From: Candidatus Obscuribacterales bacterium
GTDB lineage: Bacteria; Cyanobacteriota; Vampirovibrionia; Obscuribacterales; Obscuribacteraceae
Direction: 5' to 3'
Length of the DNA: 64,000 nt
Assembly (NCBI GenBank): GCA_019747875.1
Contig: JAIEQI010000013.1
Coordinates: 1-64,000 of the forward strand
A program made the translations under genes and the position numbers. Below are positions 54,060-63,304 of the stretch, piece by piece. Below the pieces are notes generated by a model that ran no database searches, was not told the origin of the DNA, and was given only the letters and a program-made list of their open reading frames with translations. Numbering within the stretch: the stretch's first letter is position 1; the number at the start of each line of letters is the position of its first letter.

Positions 54060-56015
54060 GTGAGAGTGTTGAGACGGGATTCTAGCGCGGTTCTAATTCT
54101 TCTGGGTTCCCTATTCGTTTTGATCCCAGCCGCTTGCGCGCAGGATCAGACCGATCTGCGTGGTCCGATTAGGGCTCAATCAAGCCAGGAACCAGCTGAG
54201 CAAAGAGATCAACAAACAGGAGTTTCTACAACTTCGACGCCACCACCTCCGAAAGAGGGACCGGGGCTCGTTACAGACCGTGGTACAAGTCCGGAAGCTC
54301 TCTTAGGCAATCCACCATACGAGCCAAAAAAGAATCTTCCGCAACCATCACCTGGATCTTCACTTGATCAGCTTTATCCTATTCCTGCTGAAGGAACGCC
54401 TTATTCAGCCGGGGCGTCTGATCCTGTTCTGACTTCAAAACAGAAAGAGGAAGCTGATAGCGTTACTTTGACTCCGATTCCCGCATCCCAACTTATTCCA
54501 ATTGGTGATGGGAAGCTGCCGCCGATCAAGTTAGAAGCCTCTTTCAATGAACCTATTTCTTTGCGGCAAGTACTGCGCATCGCACTCGATAACAACTTGG
54601 CGATTCGGATTTCGCAAGCCAGTTATGATTCACAGAAATATCTGTTCATGGGCTCTCTGGGTGGTTTTCTGCCCGACTTCACCATGACATACCGTGGTCA
54701 AAGAATCGACAGTGACTCAAGTGTTGCTTCCCAGATTTTTACCAATTCAACGACGCTCCGTTATCCAGTTTTCCAGGGTGGACGCGTTGTTTATAACTCA
54801 GCTGTGAATTGGTATCGAACCAAAGCTGCTAGAAATGCCTACAATGCCGCAATCAATGACGTGTTGTTGGATGCATACAGGCGCTATTACGACATGTTAT
54901 TGAACCAGTCCCTTTTGCAGATTCGAATCAAATCAGTTGAACTTTCGCGAGCGCAATTGAGACTGAATCAGCAGCTAAAAGATGCCGGCGTTGGTACGAA
55001 CTTCGCTGTTTATCAATCTCGTACTCAATTGGCTCTCGACAAGCAGGCCTTGCTCCAGCAGCAGGTATTGGTTCGCCAGGCATCGTTGCAACTGGCGCGC
55101 GTCCTGAATACAAGCATGGCGATTAATTTGATACCACGTGAGTCACAAGTGCGAGAGATTAGATTGGTGCAGCCGGCGACTTCAATTCAGGAGCACATGG
55201 CCATGACCATGAAGCTGCGCCCAGAGCTTAAACAGTTCGAGGCTTTGCGCATGGCGGCTCGCCGAAATGTGCAAGTCCAACAGGCATCGTTGTATCCGAC
55301 CTTCCAGTTCTTCACTTCCGCCACTGAAACGCAGTCCTTCCGCAGTGGCTATACACAGACATTCCAGAATACTGTGCTGAATCAATTGCAAGTTTTGAGC
55401 CAGAACACAAACGCCCAAGCAGCATCGGCCGCCAACAACGGCGGGGGCGGAGGAGGCGGTGGCGGCGGCGGTAACGCGGCTTCTGGTCTTTCCGGATCGA
55501 CTGTTATTATTCCTACCGGTGCCGGTGGCGGTGGTATTGGTATCAGTGGCGGTGGCGGACGCAACCTCAGTATGGGCTTCGACCTGAGTTGGAACCTCAC
55601 TGGCATGGGCGTGTCGGATCTTGCCAGCACTCTGTCCGCCCAAGCCCTGGCGCGACAGGCATTGTTGCAGTCTAACCAGCAATACCTGAATGTGGTGCTT
55701 GAGGTAAGAAACTCCTACCTTAATATGTTAACTGCAAGAGAGCAGGTAGATGTAGCCGCAGAGGCTTTGGTTTCAGCTGCCGAGCAGCTCCGCCTGGCGA
55801 ACTTACGGGTCACCTACGGACAAGGGATAAACCTTGAATTGATTCAAGCTCAACGTGATTACGTCACCGCTTTGACCAATCACGTGCAGGCGATTATTGC
55901 CTACAACGTTTCGCAGGCGCAACTTTTGCGTGACACCGGTCAGATATCGCTGGCTACCTTGACTACCGAATACAATCGTCCAATTGGAATCAGGAAACCC
56001 CCTTCGACAAATTAA
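54060..56015 (+). CDS. TolC-family outer-membrane channel
   Basis: A 651-residue protein with a signal peptide (to about residue 29, FVLIPAACA), a Pro/Ser/Gln-rich N-terminal extension of about 130 residues, and a TolC-like body: ISLRQVLRIALDNNLAIRISQ, long helical coils (DAYRRYYDMLLNQSLLQIRI) and the second repeat (LEVRNSYLNMLTAREQVD). A Gly-rich loop (about 460-500) with eleven Gly in a row interrupts the second half. TolC itself is about 490 residues, so the extra length is the extension and the loop. It starts with GTG at 54060. It forms the outer-membrane part of the export system encoded next. Confidence 0.87.
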   Translation: MRVLRRDSSAVLILLGSLFVLIPAACAQDQTDLRGPIRAQSSQEPAEQRDQQTGVSTTSTPPPPKEGPGLVTDRGTSPEALLGNPPYEPKKNLPQPSPGSSLDQLYPIPAEGTPYSAGASDPVLTSKQKEEADSVTLTPIPASQLIPIGDGKLPPIKLEASFNEPISLRQVLRIALDNNLAIRISQASYDSQKYLFMGSLGGFLPDFTMTYRGQRIDSDSSVASQIFTNSTTLRYPVFQGGRVVYNSAVNWYRTKAARNAYNAAINDVLLDAYRRYYDMLLNQSLLQIRIKSVELSRAQLRLNQQLKDAGVGTNFAVYQSRTQLALDKQALLQQQVLVRQASLQLARVLNTSMAINLIPRESQVREIRLVQPATSIQEHMAMTMKLRPELKQFEALRMAARRNVQVQQASLYPTFQFFTSATETQSFRSGYTQTFQNTVLNQLQVLSQNTNAQAASAANNGGGGGGGGGGGNAASGLSGSTVIIPTGAGGGGIGISGGGGRNLSMGFDLSWNLTGMGVSDLASTLSAQALARQALLQSNQQYLNVVLEVRNSYLNMLTAREQVDVAAEALVSAAEQLRLANLRVTYGQGINLELIQAQRDYVTALTNHVQAIIAYNVSQAQLLRDTGQISLATLTTEYNRPIGIRKPPSTN

Positions 56016-56246
56016 TAGTTCTTCTGCGCGCGCCAAACACGGGGTTTCATGGGGCTTATTAGAAATGTATTAGATCTCATGCGCGCTTGCCGGGTGGGCG
56101 CTCGGGAACAAGCTTTGTTGCCCGGCGTCGAAAGTTCCATAGGCAAAAACAGCAGTTTGGGACTGGTGCCCGTTCTGTTTGCTGGTATTCATCTGATACT
56201 GCTTCCATCTAATGATTCCGACCTTCACCCATAGGCCTCTTGCTAC

Positions 56247-57794
56247 ATGACTCAAATGCTTTCGAAACCAGCAGTGCACATCGCGCGCCTCAAACCAAAA
56301 GTCAGTCCGCTACTCATCATTGCCGGTTCCTTGCTGATAACAGGAACAGCTGGCACGAGCTACTACTTTTGGGATCAGCATAACAAGCAAACTACAGCCT
56401 CTGCTGGACAAAACCTGGTCTCCGTGCGCAAGGGACCCGCTGAATTGTCGGTTCTCGCCACCGGCACCATACGTCCAACTCGCGAAGTGAAGATCAGTCC
56501 CAAGCAGTCGGGATTGCTTAAGCATTTGCTTGTGAAGCAAGGCGATGTTGTCAAAAAAGGACAGATAATCGCAATCATGGATGATAACAACATCCGTGGC
56601 GAAGTAGAAGCCGCTCGCGCCGCCTATCAGGTCGCCCTTGCTAATTACGAAAAAATGAAACGCGGTAATCGACCGCAGGAAATCGCAGCGTCAAAATTTC
56701 AGGTGCTTCGCTCTGAGAAGGCTGTTCGACAGGCTCAGCAAAACGTCAGTCGATTGCAGAGTCAAATTGAAGCGCTGGATGCTCAGCTCAAAAGAGAGGA
56801 TCTCTTCGCAGCAAGACAGGCAATGTTAGCTACTGAAGGTGCCGTTTCTGACCAGGCGAAAATCGATGCAGCCACTCAGCTTGAAGTAGCGCGCTCTCAG
56901 CGCCGCGCTGCAGAAAGAGAACGTCAGCAGGCAGAAATTGCGGCTGCACAAAGCCAGGAAGAATTAAACACTGTTCGCGAGCAACAAAAGATGATGTCTG
57001 CCGGCTTCCGTCAGGAAGAAATTTCGGCTGCATTTTACAATGCCGAGCAAGCTAAGGGGCAGTTGCATCGAATCGAGAGTTTGTGGAGCGACATGAAGAT
57101 TCGTGCTCCATTTGATGGAGTCATCAGTCAGAAATATGCTGATGAAGGTGCCTTCGTGACGCCAACAACATCAGCTGCTACGACATCGGCAACATCGAGC
57201 TCAATTGTGGCGCTGGCTGGCGCACTGGAATTGGTGGCACAGGTCTCTGAGTCTAGCATTCCGCGCATTAAACCTGGTCAGGAAGTAGAAATAACTGCGA
57301 CGTCCTATCCGCGCGAAGTTTTCAAAGCCCGCGTCACACAAATCGCACCAGCAGCAATTGTAACTCAGAACGTCACTACCTTTGAAGTTCACGCAAGTCT
57401 TGTCGGAGAAGCGAATGAGAAATTGCTCTCTGGGATGAACGTCAGCTCCAAATTCGTGGTAGGCAAAGTTGAAGATGCAATCATGGTGCCCACAGTTAGC
57501 GTAGTGAATCGAAGAGGGCAAACGGGAGTCTTTGTTCCAGGCAAAGACGGTAAGCCAGAATTTCGTGAGGTCAAAACGGGCTCCACAGTCGGTCGCCGGA
57601 TTGTGATTCTCGAAGGTTTGAAAGACTCTGACAAAATCTTTCTCGGCCTATCTAGAGAAGAATTGACCAAGCAAGGTTATGGCGGCGGACCTCAAATGGG
57701 TGGCAGTGGTGGACCGCTTCCATTCATGGGCGGGGGACGCGGTGGTTTCGGCGGACGTGGTGGCGGCGGTGGTCGTCGCGGCGGCGGCGGTTAA
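56247..57794 (+). CDS. HlyD/MacA-type periplasmic adaptor
   Basis: A 515-residue membrane-fusion protein. One N-terminal TM helix (about 20-42) is followed by a lipoyl-like hairpin (ISPKQSGLLKHLLVKQGDVV), a coiled coil of about 150 residues rich in Ala, Gln and Arg, the beta-barrel part (APFDGVISQKYADEGAFV) and a membrane-proximal domain (GTDRR-like VVNRRGQTGVFVPG). A Gly/Arg-rich tail of about 40 residues (from GYGGGPQM) is unusual for the family. It should join the TolC channel to the ABC permease. It is 231 bases after tolC and 17 before the permease gene. Confidence 0.9.
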   Translation: MTQMLSKPAVHIARLKPKVSPLLIIAGSLLITGTAGTSYYFWDQHNKQTTASAGQNLVSVRKGPAELSVLATGTIRPTREVKISPKQSGLLKHLLVKQGDVVKKGQIIAIMDDNNIRGEVEAARAAYQVALANYEKMKRGNRPQEIAASKFQVLRSEKAVRQAQQNVSRLQSQIEALDAQLKREDLFAARQAMLATEGAVSDQAKIDAATQLEVARSQRRAAERERQQAEIAAAQSQEELNTVREQQKMMSAGFRQEEISAAFYNAEQAKGQLHRIESLWSDMKIRAPFDGVISQKYADEGAFVTPTTSAATTSATSSSIVALAGALELVAQVSESSIPRIKPGQEVEITATSYPREVFKARVTQIAPAAIVTQNVTTFEVHASLVGEANEKLLSGMNVSSKFVVGKVEDAIMVPTVSVVNRRGQTGVFVPGKDGKPEFREVKTGSTVGRRIVILEGLKDSDKIFLGLSREELTKQGYGGGPQMGGSGGPLPFMGGGRGGFGGRGGGGGRRGGGG

Positions 57795-57811
57795 TTGTTG
57801 AGATAGAAGTG

Positions 57812-59035
57812 ATGAACATTCTTCAGTTATTCTCAATCGCCTGGCAAGGAATCCTCAGCAATCGGTTGCGGAGCGGACTGACTGTCCTTGGAATCATCAT
57901 CGGAATTGCCTCTGTCATCACCCTGCTGGGTATCGGTGAAGGTGCAAAGGCCGAGGCGGAAAAACAGGTCACCGCTCTTGGTGTCAACTTGATCTATATC
58001 CGTCCGGGCTCTGTCGGCACAGGTGGTATCAGTCAGGGACAGGGCACGGCTCCCACTTTGACATACGAAGATGCGCAAGCGATAAAAGAGAATTGCCCGG
58101 CAGTGCAAGCTGTAGCAGCGCAGTATAACTCAACCTATCAAGTTCAGTTCGAAGAGAACAACACAAGCACCTCCGTAACAGCGACTGAACCGTCCTATCC
58201 CGGTATCAGAAATTTCTTTCCAAAGCGCGGTCGCTTCTTCAACGATTCCGAAATGAATGAAGCTGCTCGTGTTGCGGTTATTGGCGATGCGATTACCGAA
58301 AATCTCTTCCATGGTGACAATCCGATTGGAAGACGTATTTTGATTCGCGGCGAATTATTTGAAGTCATTGGCGAGATGGAGCACAAAGGCGTCGCTCAAG
58401 GCAATGACATGGATGACCAGGTTTTCATTCCGATAACCACTGGCTATACGACATTATTTGGGTTGAACCAGGTGACCGGACGTTCCGTTCGCAGCATACT
58501 TGTGCAATCGCATAAAGACCAGGACATGCAAGCGAACTTCCAGATTACAAATTTGCTTCGCCTTCGTCACAACATACAAACCGAAGAAGATGATTTCACA
58601 TTGCGGACGCAAGCCGATATTATGCAGACCGCTCAGTCGATCACCGGCGTGTTCTCGCTGCTTTTGGGTGCGACTGCCGGTATCTCTCTGCTGGTTGGTG
58701 GCATTGGTATTATGAATATAATGCTTGTTTCCGTAACTGAACGGACCAGAGAAATTGGTATCAGAAAAGCCATCGGTGCAAAGTATGGCGACATCCTTTC
58801 GCAGTTTGTGATCGAAGCCCTGCTGATGGCGCTCACCGGTGGTGTGCTCGGAATCTTGCTGGGTGTGGTCGGGTCACATTCGATCAGCACGTTTGCAAAA
58901 TGGACCACAGTTGTGACACCAATTTCGGTGATCCTTTCGTTCTGTGTTTCGCTGGCAATAGGATTGTTCTTCGGAATTTATCCTGCGCGTAAAGCAGCGA
59001 AGCTGGACCCGATCTTAGCTTTGCGTTCGGAGTAA
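57812..59035 (+). CDS. MacB-type ABC transporter permease
   Basis: A 407-residue protein with the MacB/FtsX layout: one N-terminal helix (LRSGLTVLGIIIGIASVITLL), a large periplasmic domain (about 50-270) and three C-terminal helices around GISLLVGGIGIMNIMLVSVTERTREIGIRKAIGA, the signature of the family. ATPase and permease are two separate proteins here, not fused as in E. coli MacB. The ATG at 57812 is preferred over the preceding GTG. The ATPase gene starts four bases after its stop. Macrolide, peptide or lipoprotein export is possible. Confidence 0.93.
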   Translation: MNILQLFSIAWQGILSNRLRSGLTVLGIIIGIASVITLLGIGEGAKAEAEKQVTALGVNLIYIRPGSVGTGGISQGQGTAPTLTYEDAQAIKENCPAVQAVAAQYNSTYQVQFEENNTSTSVTATEPSYPGIRNFFPKRGRFFNDSEMNEAARVAVIGDAITENLFHGDNPIGRRILIRGELFEVIGEMEHKGVAQGNDMDDQVFIPITTGYTTLFGLNQVTGRSVRSILVQSHKDQDMQANFQITNLLRLRHNIQTEEDDFTLRTQADIMQTAQSITGVFSLLLGATAGISLLVGGIGIMNIMLVSVTERTREIGIRKAIGAKYGDILSQFVIEALLMALTGGVLGILLGVVGSHSISTFAKWTTVVTPISVILSFCVSLAIGLFFGIYPARKAAKLDPILALRSE

Positions 59036-59039
59036 CCTT

Positions 59040-59744
59040 ATGAGTCTTCTTGAAATTAAAGACATTTGGCGAACTTATGATTTAGGTGCAGAGCCTGTTC
59101 ACGCTCTGCAAGGGCTGGATCTCACAATTGAACAAGGCGAGTACCTGGCGATCATGGGAACCTCCGGTTCAGGTAAATCGACGTTGATGAACATAATCGG
59201 CTGTCTCGACAAGCCGACATCCGGGCAATATTTTCTTTCCGGACAAAACATTTCAACTATGACCGACGACCAGCTTGCTGAGATTCGAAACCGAACGATT
59301 GGATTCGTATTTCAGCAATTCAATCTCTTGCCCCGTATGACGGCGTTGGAAAATGTGATGCTGCCACTGGTTTATGCAGGTGTGACTGGTGAGCAAAGAC
59401 GAATGCGCGCCGAACATGCGCTTAAAGAGATTGGCTTGGCTGAACGGATGGATCACCGTCCGAATCAACTTTCTGGTGGTCAGCAGCAAAGAGTTGCTAT
59501 TGCCAGGGCAATTGTCAACCGCCCGCAGATTATTCTAGCCGACGAACCGACCGGTGCCTTGGACAGTCAGACTGCAAAAGATATAATGGGCGTTTTCAAT
59601 CGACTTGTCGAAGAAGGCATAACAGTGATTCTGGTAACGCACGATCAAGAAACCGCCAACCATGCTCGAAGAATCATTCGAGTCAGAGATGGAAAGATCA
59701 TTGGAAACCAAGTCAGAGAGGCACGCACTGGGGGGCGTCCATGA
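59040..59744 (+). CDS. ABC transporter ATP-binding protein (MacB/LolD type)
   Basis: A 234-residue ATPase. Walker A is GTSGSGKST, the Q-loop is FVFQQFNLL, the signature is LSGGQQQRVA, Walker B is IILADEPTGALDS and the switch His is in LVTHDQE. It powers the permease just upstream; together with the adaptor and TolC this is a complete tripartite export system. Its stop overlaps the next start by four bases (ATGA). Confidence 0.95.
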   Translation: MSLLEIKDIWRTYDLGAEPVHALQGLDLTIEQGEYLAIMGTSGSGKSTLMNIIGCLDKPTSGQYFLSGQNISTMTDDQLAEIRNRTIGFVFQQFNLLPRMTALENVMLPLVYAGVTGEQRRMRAEHALKEIGLAERMDHRPNQLSGGQQQRVAIARAIVNRPQIILADEPTGALDSQTAKDIMGVFNRLVEEGITVILVTHDQETANHARRIIRVRDGKIIGNQVREARTGGRP

Positions 59745-60445
59745 ACTTGCAAAAGCATTTGCTCCTTGCGGCTTTGTGCACTGCAACGACGCTAAGTCCT
59801 GCTTTCTCTCAGGGAGAAGTCGGCGACGCGTTGGCGCCAGACCCGACTCCTAAGCTCTCAGCCACGTTAACTACCGATGAATTGAGTGGGACCGCTCTAG
59901 TTGGAAGCGATGACATCATTATTGTGGATGTCAGCAATAACGGCAAAAGACCCTTGCTATTGGACGGCGACAGCGCTCAAATAGGTGGTCAGACTCCCTT
60001 GAGCCAGAACATGATTATGGCTCCGCCGCCAAAAAATACATTGCCCGAAGATGCTATCGAGGTCGGCGTGTCTCTGGGAACTGCTGGCATAGCAAATGTC
60101 GCGATCGATCACACCAATATAAAGAACAATCCTGGTCCGGCTTTTTATGGCAAGGACGATAAGCGAAGGAAGCTAGCCGAAGCTCGTTTTGGTCAGCGCC
60201 TGCTGTATCCGGGGGAAACAAGCCAAGGGCAAGTTTATGTCTCGGCGCAATCAGCCGCTTCCGGCTCAATTTCGATTCCTGTTTATTCACATCCAGACGG
60301 CGCACGCTTGGGCAACATAGTCTTGTCGCTGAGTCGCACGGCGCCCTCCTCAGCTACTGCGCCTATTGATTCAAACTTGGCGAAGGCAAGAAAGACAAGC
60401 GCCACCACCGATCCTGTAGCTCCAAAGAAAAAACGCCGCGAGTAA
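59741..60445 (+). CDS. Secreted protein coupled to the export operon
   Basis: A 234-residue protein with a signal peptide (MNLQKHLLLAALCTATTLSPAFSQ). The body has strands such as GTALVGSDDIIIVDVSNNGKRPLLLDG and QVYVSAQSAASGSISIPVY, which suggest an immunoglobulin-like or cupredoxin-like beta-sandwich. A basic tail (KKKRRE) ends it. The ATGA overlap with the ATPase gene means translational coupling. It may be an accessory or substrate of the exporter. I do not recognise the family. Confidence 0.8.
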   Translation: MNLQKHLLLAALCTATTLSPAFSQGEVGDALAPDPTPKLSATLTTDELSGTALVGSDDIIIVDVSNNGKRPLLLDGDSAQIGGQTPLSQNMIMAPPPKNTLPEDAIEVGVSLGTAGIANVAIDHTNIKNNPGPAFYGKDDKRRKLAEARFGQRLLYPGETSQGQVYVSAQSAASGSISIPVYSHPDGARLGNIVLSLSRTAPSSATAPIDSNLAKARKTSATTDPVAPKKKRRE

Positions 60446-60489
60446 TAAACGCCGGCCCTATAAGCTCTTCTGTCGATGTAGATCGAGGC

Positions 60490-60562
60490 TAGCTTCGAAG
60501 ATTCGTAGCATGGCACGGACGTCCCGTCCGCCGATAACTCGCGAAGCCCGCAACGTGCGCAA
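60490..60562. repeat. REP-like element, family B
   Basis: CTTCGAAGATTCGTAGCATG, then GCACGGACGTCCCGTCCGCC and a flanking CTCGCGAAGCCCGC. It shares the CTTCGAA... box and the GGACG/CGTCC palindrome with the copies at 22028-22088 and 61126-61195. It lies after the exporter operon. Confidence 0.75.
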
Positions 60563-60737
60563 GTCCATTCTTTTGCAAAAAACGGGCGGTGTATAGCGGT
60601 GCTCGTATTCTTGATGCGCACCACCAACCCTGTAGTTGCGCATTGCATGCTTCCTGTGAGGCGGAATGCAATTACACCTGCTTTGCTTCGTGACGTGATA
60701 GGATCTCTAGACTTTCAATTTCTAGGGAGATGTTGCC

Positions 60738-61073
60738 ATGCAGTCGCGGGTTGAATTTTTGCATCAAACACTTCAAGCATTGGACTCGGTTGAGAACCAG
60801 GTTGGGCAGCTCAAGCAGGAAGTCAAAGAGTTGCATGAAGACTGCTCCAAAATGAGCAAGTACGGAATCGAAAGCAATGCGGAGTTGGACAAGCAAATCA
60901 TTCTCGTTCTTGGCATCTTGGACGAATTAGTCGACTCCTTCGACAACATTCTTGCCAAACCGGGCGATGACATCAAAACCCAGAGAGAAACAGATTATCG
61001 CTATTCAGTCCGCAAAGACGCGAAAACAATCGAAGCTGTGTTGGCTGAATACGACCCAGTCCCTGCCAAATAG
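60738..61073 (+). CDS. Small coiled-coil protein
   Basis: A 111-residue hydrophilic protein. The first 50 residues are a heptad-like coiled coil (LHQTLQALDSVENQVGQLKQ), and a second helix with LDELVDSFDNIL follows. No signal peptide, no Cys except one. A GGGAGA lies before the ATG. It stands alone between two REP-like elements. Function unknown. Confidence 0.6.
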   Translation: MQSRVEFLHQTLQALDSVENQVGQLKQEVKELHEDCSKMSKYGIESNAELDKQIILVLGILDELVDSFDNILAKPGDDIKTQRETDYRYSVRKDAKTIEAVLAEYDPVPAK

Positions 61074-61125
61074 TTTCGAAGCTGGGAGCGCCAACATCTT
61101 TACAGCGAACCCGCAAACTCGTCTA

Positions 61126-61195
61126 AGTTCGAAGATTCGAAGTATAGAGCGCGGACGTACCGTCCGCCTATAAACGCGCGTAGCGCGCTGTCACC
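61126..61195. repeat. REP-like element, family B with CGCGCG flank
   Basis: CTTCGAAGATT-type start is present as TTCGAAGATTCGAAGTATAG, then the GCGGACGTACCGTCCGC palindrome, then CGCGCGTAGCGCGC. The same CGCGC-TTCG-GCGCG flank occurs at 22040-22056. Confidence 0.75.
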
Positions 61196-61347
61196 CGGAA
61201 TTTAGATTCCCCGAGCGCAATAGAGTGCCTTCGGAACTCGTGTCCACCCTGAGCAAAATCTGGAAAGCCCTATGGCTGTCGATATCCTTGCTAAGTTAGT
61301 TTTGCGATTTCTATCAAAAAGATCCGATGTATATGCGATAGGGAGAT

Positions 61348-61375
61348 TTGCGTGCTCTCATATTGGCGATATAAT
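61348..61375 (+). promoter_or_regulatory. Promoter of the amidase gene
   Basis: TTGCGT (61348-61353) and a consensus TATAAT (61370-61375) are 16 bases apart. Transcription would begin near 61383. Confidence 0.6.
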
Positions 61376-61399
61376 CTAAATTGACTGTAGTGTCGTAAT

Positions 61400-62602
61400 T
61401 TGAAGTCAAGTACGGCTCCCCGTGCGTCCCCGCAAGAAATGGCGTCAAAGATGGTGTCTTGGATGAAGTTCAAATCGACTATCTTATTTGCGCTTGTTTT
61501 TACTTTGGCAGCACCGTTTTGGGCAGATCTTCTACCAGGCTCCTCAAACGTGCAAGCTGAGGCACGTTCGCGTCACCATAGAGTTTCCTCTACTCGCCGC
61601 GCCTCTAGTGGGGCTAGCAAACGATCCCGCACAACTAAAGCAAGCACTCGTTCCTCAGGAAGGACGCGCGTAACTCGTCATGCGACAACGCACAAAGCCG
61701 CCGCCTCTAAGCCAAAGTATGCTTATCCGCTCGATTTCTTTATGATGCATCCGCCTGCGCTTGATACCACGGCTCTTGATGAAGGCGCTGCCAGCGATAT
61801 ACGACATGCGTTCAATGTTGGTACCGCTGATGATATTAACGCCGAACGCCTGGTTAAAGCCGGAGTCTTTCGCTACCACCCATTATCTGGTGGCATCTTC
61901 CGAAGAAGAGAGCCAGTAAAATACATCGTATTGCATTCCACAGAGACGGGTCCACCGGTTCCAGCGAAGAATGTAATCAATGCATGGAACAGCATGGGTC
62001 GCAGGCATCCCGGTGCTCAATTCGTGGTCGACCGTGATGGAACCATCTACCTTGCACTGGATCCTGATCTCGCTTCTGTCCACGTCAACATCTTCAAAAC
62101 GCTGCCTGGTATCAACAACGATAATACTATCGGCATTGAAATGAATCATACTGGTCGCCAGAATTATCCTCTTGAGCAAAGAGAAGCCGTAAAGCGCCTT
62201 GTCACCTATTTACAGCATCGTTTCGATGTAACGAGCGAGAATGTGATCACGCACCGATACGCGCAGCAAGGCGATCACACAGATCCTGTTAATTTTGACC
62301 TTGATGGATTCTTAGCGAGCAAGGAAGTATTTCGTCAACACGCATTGGCTTTAAAACCGCGCAGACCGAAGTTCGTGATTGAAGAAGAAACCGAGGACGA
62401 AATGCCACTTGCCTCTGTTTATGTGCAAATTCACGGACTACTCAAGCTGCCCAATCTTGAATCTCTCGCGCCAGCAATTATGCCTCAGGCACTTCTTGAG
62501 CGCATGCCTCCCTCGTCGGCCAGATTCTTCGCTGGCAAACCAGGTGCCAACGCGCGCACCGACATGGTTGATTCCGAAGGACTTCCACCGCATATGAACT
62601 AG
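61400..62602 (+). CDS. N-acetylmuramoyl-L-alanine amidase (Amidase_2 fold)
   Basis: A secreted peptidoglycan amidase of the AmpD/PGRP fold. Zinc ligands are the His of YIVLHSTETG, the His of VITHRYA and the Asp of HTDPVNFD; the acid GIEMNH is also kept. A hydrophobic leader (about residues 26-42, STILFALVFTLAAPFW) is followed by an Arg/Ser/Thr-rich basic linker of about 60 residues, which may bind wall polymers. The start is uncertain: the frame opens with TTG at 61400, and ATGs at 61439, 61451 and 61463 also fit. The C-terminal 90 residues are unrecognised. Confidence 0.87.
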   Translation: MKSSTAPRASPQEMASKMVSWMKFKSTILFALVFTLAAPFWADLLPGSSNVQAEARSRHHRVSSTRRASSGASKRSRTTKASTRSSGRTRVTRHATTHKAAASKPKYAYPLDFFMMHPPALDTTALDEGAASDIRHAFNVGTADDINAERLVKAGVFRYHPLSGGIFRRREPVKYIVLHSTETGPPVPAKNVINAWNSMGRRHPGAQFVVDRDGTIYLALDPDLASVHVNIFKTLPGINNDNTIGIEMNHTGRQNYPLEQREAVKRLVTYLQHRFDVTSENVITHRYAQQGDHTDPVNFDLDGFLASKEVFRQHALALKPRRPKFVIEEETEDEMPLASVYVQIHGLLKLPNLESLAPAIMPQALLERMPPSSARFFAGKPGANARTDMVDSEGLPPHMN

Positions 62603-62631
62603 TGAGAGCCTGTTTGCTCATTGGAGTTCGT

Positions 62632-62668
62632 TCTCTCCGGGAGCGCCGGCATCTTGCCGGCTCCGAGT
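62632..62668. repeat. REP-like palindrome, family A
   Basis: GGGAGCGCCGGCATCTTGCC followed by GGCTCCGAG is the reverse complement of the 21852-21880 copy. It lies after the amidase gene and may act as a transcript end. Confidence 0.85.
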
Positions 62669-62740
62669 TTTAAGAGCGATTCGCTCTTACTTTCTTGAAT
62701 GTGTTCGACTAAATTCTACCTAAATTAACAGAGGGAACTG

Positions 62741-62791
62741 ATGGAGACAATCTCCGTCGATTCACCGCATGAAAGAAGAAATTCCACTTAA
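62741..62791 (+). CDS. Possible 16-codon upstream reading frame
   Basis: A short frame (METISVDSPHERRNST) begins at ATG with GAGGG five bases before it, a better ribosome site than that of the DUF6328 gene, and overlaps that start out of frame. It could couple or limit translation of the membrane protein. Confidence 0.3.
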   Translation: METISVDSPHERRNST

Positions 62792-63281
62792 GGACTTGAT
62801 CAAATTTGTGCTTGAAGAATCCCGCGTGATCTTGCCGGGTGTTCAAGCTCTTTTCGGCTTTCAATTAATTGCGGTGTTCAACGACCGCTTTGCCGAGTTG
62901 GATGCAACCACGCGCTATGTGCATTTGATTGCAACCTTTTTTTCGTGCATCTCGGTCGCTTTAATAATGGCACCGGCAGCTTATCACCGGCAAGTTGAGC
63001 CAGAAGCCGCTTCTCATGCATTTATTCAGTACGCGAGCAAACTCATCTGTGCAGGTTTGCTGCCCCTGATCTTATCAATGACGCTTGATTCATATGTAAT
63101 CACCAAAGTTGTTACAGGCGACTCGGTCGTTTCTTGGTTAGCCTCAATTGCGCCAGCAGTTTTACCATTATGGCTTTGGTATTACATTCCGCAAAAGCAG
63201 AAGAGGCGGATGGAAAGAGCAAAGAAGGTCGCTATCGATATAGAGCATGCTCCGTTGCAAGGCCTACCTGGTAGGACATAG
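62769..63281 (+). CDS. DUF6328 family membrane protein
   Basis: A 170-residue protein with four hydrophobic segments and a basic end. The start part IKFVLEESRVILPGVQALFGFQLIAVF is typical of DUF6328 (small four-helix membrane proteins of unknown function). The ATG at 62769 lies inside the out-of-frame short frame that starts at 62741, and has no good ribosome site of its own. The next gene starts 23 bases later, so they may be one unit. Confidence 0.75.
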   Translation: MKEEIPLKDLIKFVLEESRVILPGVQALFGFQLIAVFNDRFAELDATTRYVHLIATFFSCISVALIMAPAAYHRQVEPEAASHAFIQYASKLICAGLLPLILSMTLDSYVITKVVTGDSVVSWLASIAPAVLPLWLWYYIPQKQKRRMERAKKVAIDIEHAPLQGLPGRT

Positions 63282-63304
63282 TGGAGTCTTGGTGAGGAAA
63301 TGCT

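Larger units (their letters stand above)
61074..61399. other. Intergenic stretch: REP-like element and amidase promoter
   Basis: It holds a degenerate family A copy (near 61081), a family B copy (61126-61195) and, after it, a promoter at 61348-61375. No coding frame with domain character is seen. Confidence 0.6.

Noticed and set aside
56049-56234. 61-codon frame between tolC and the adaptor gene
   Set aside because: No clear ribosome site and no recognisable pattern; likely chance.
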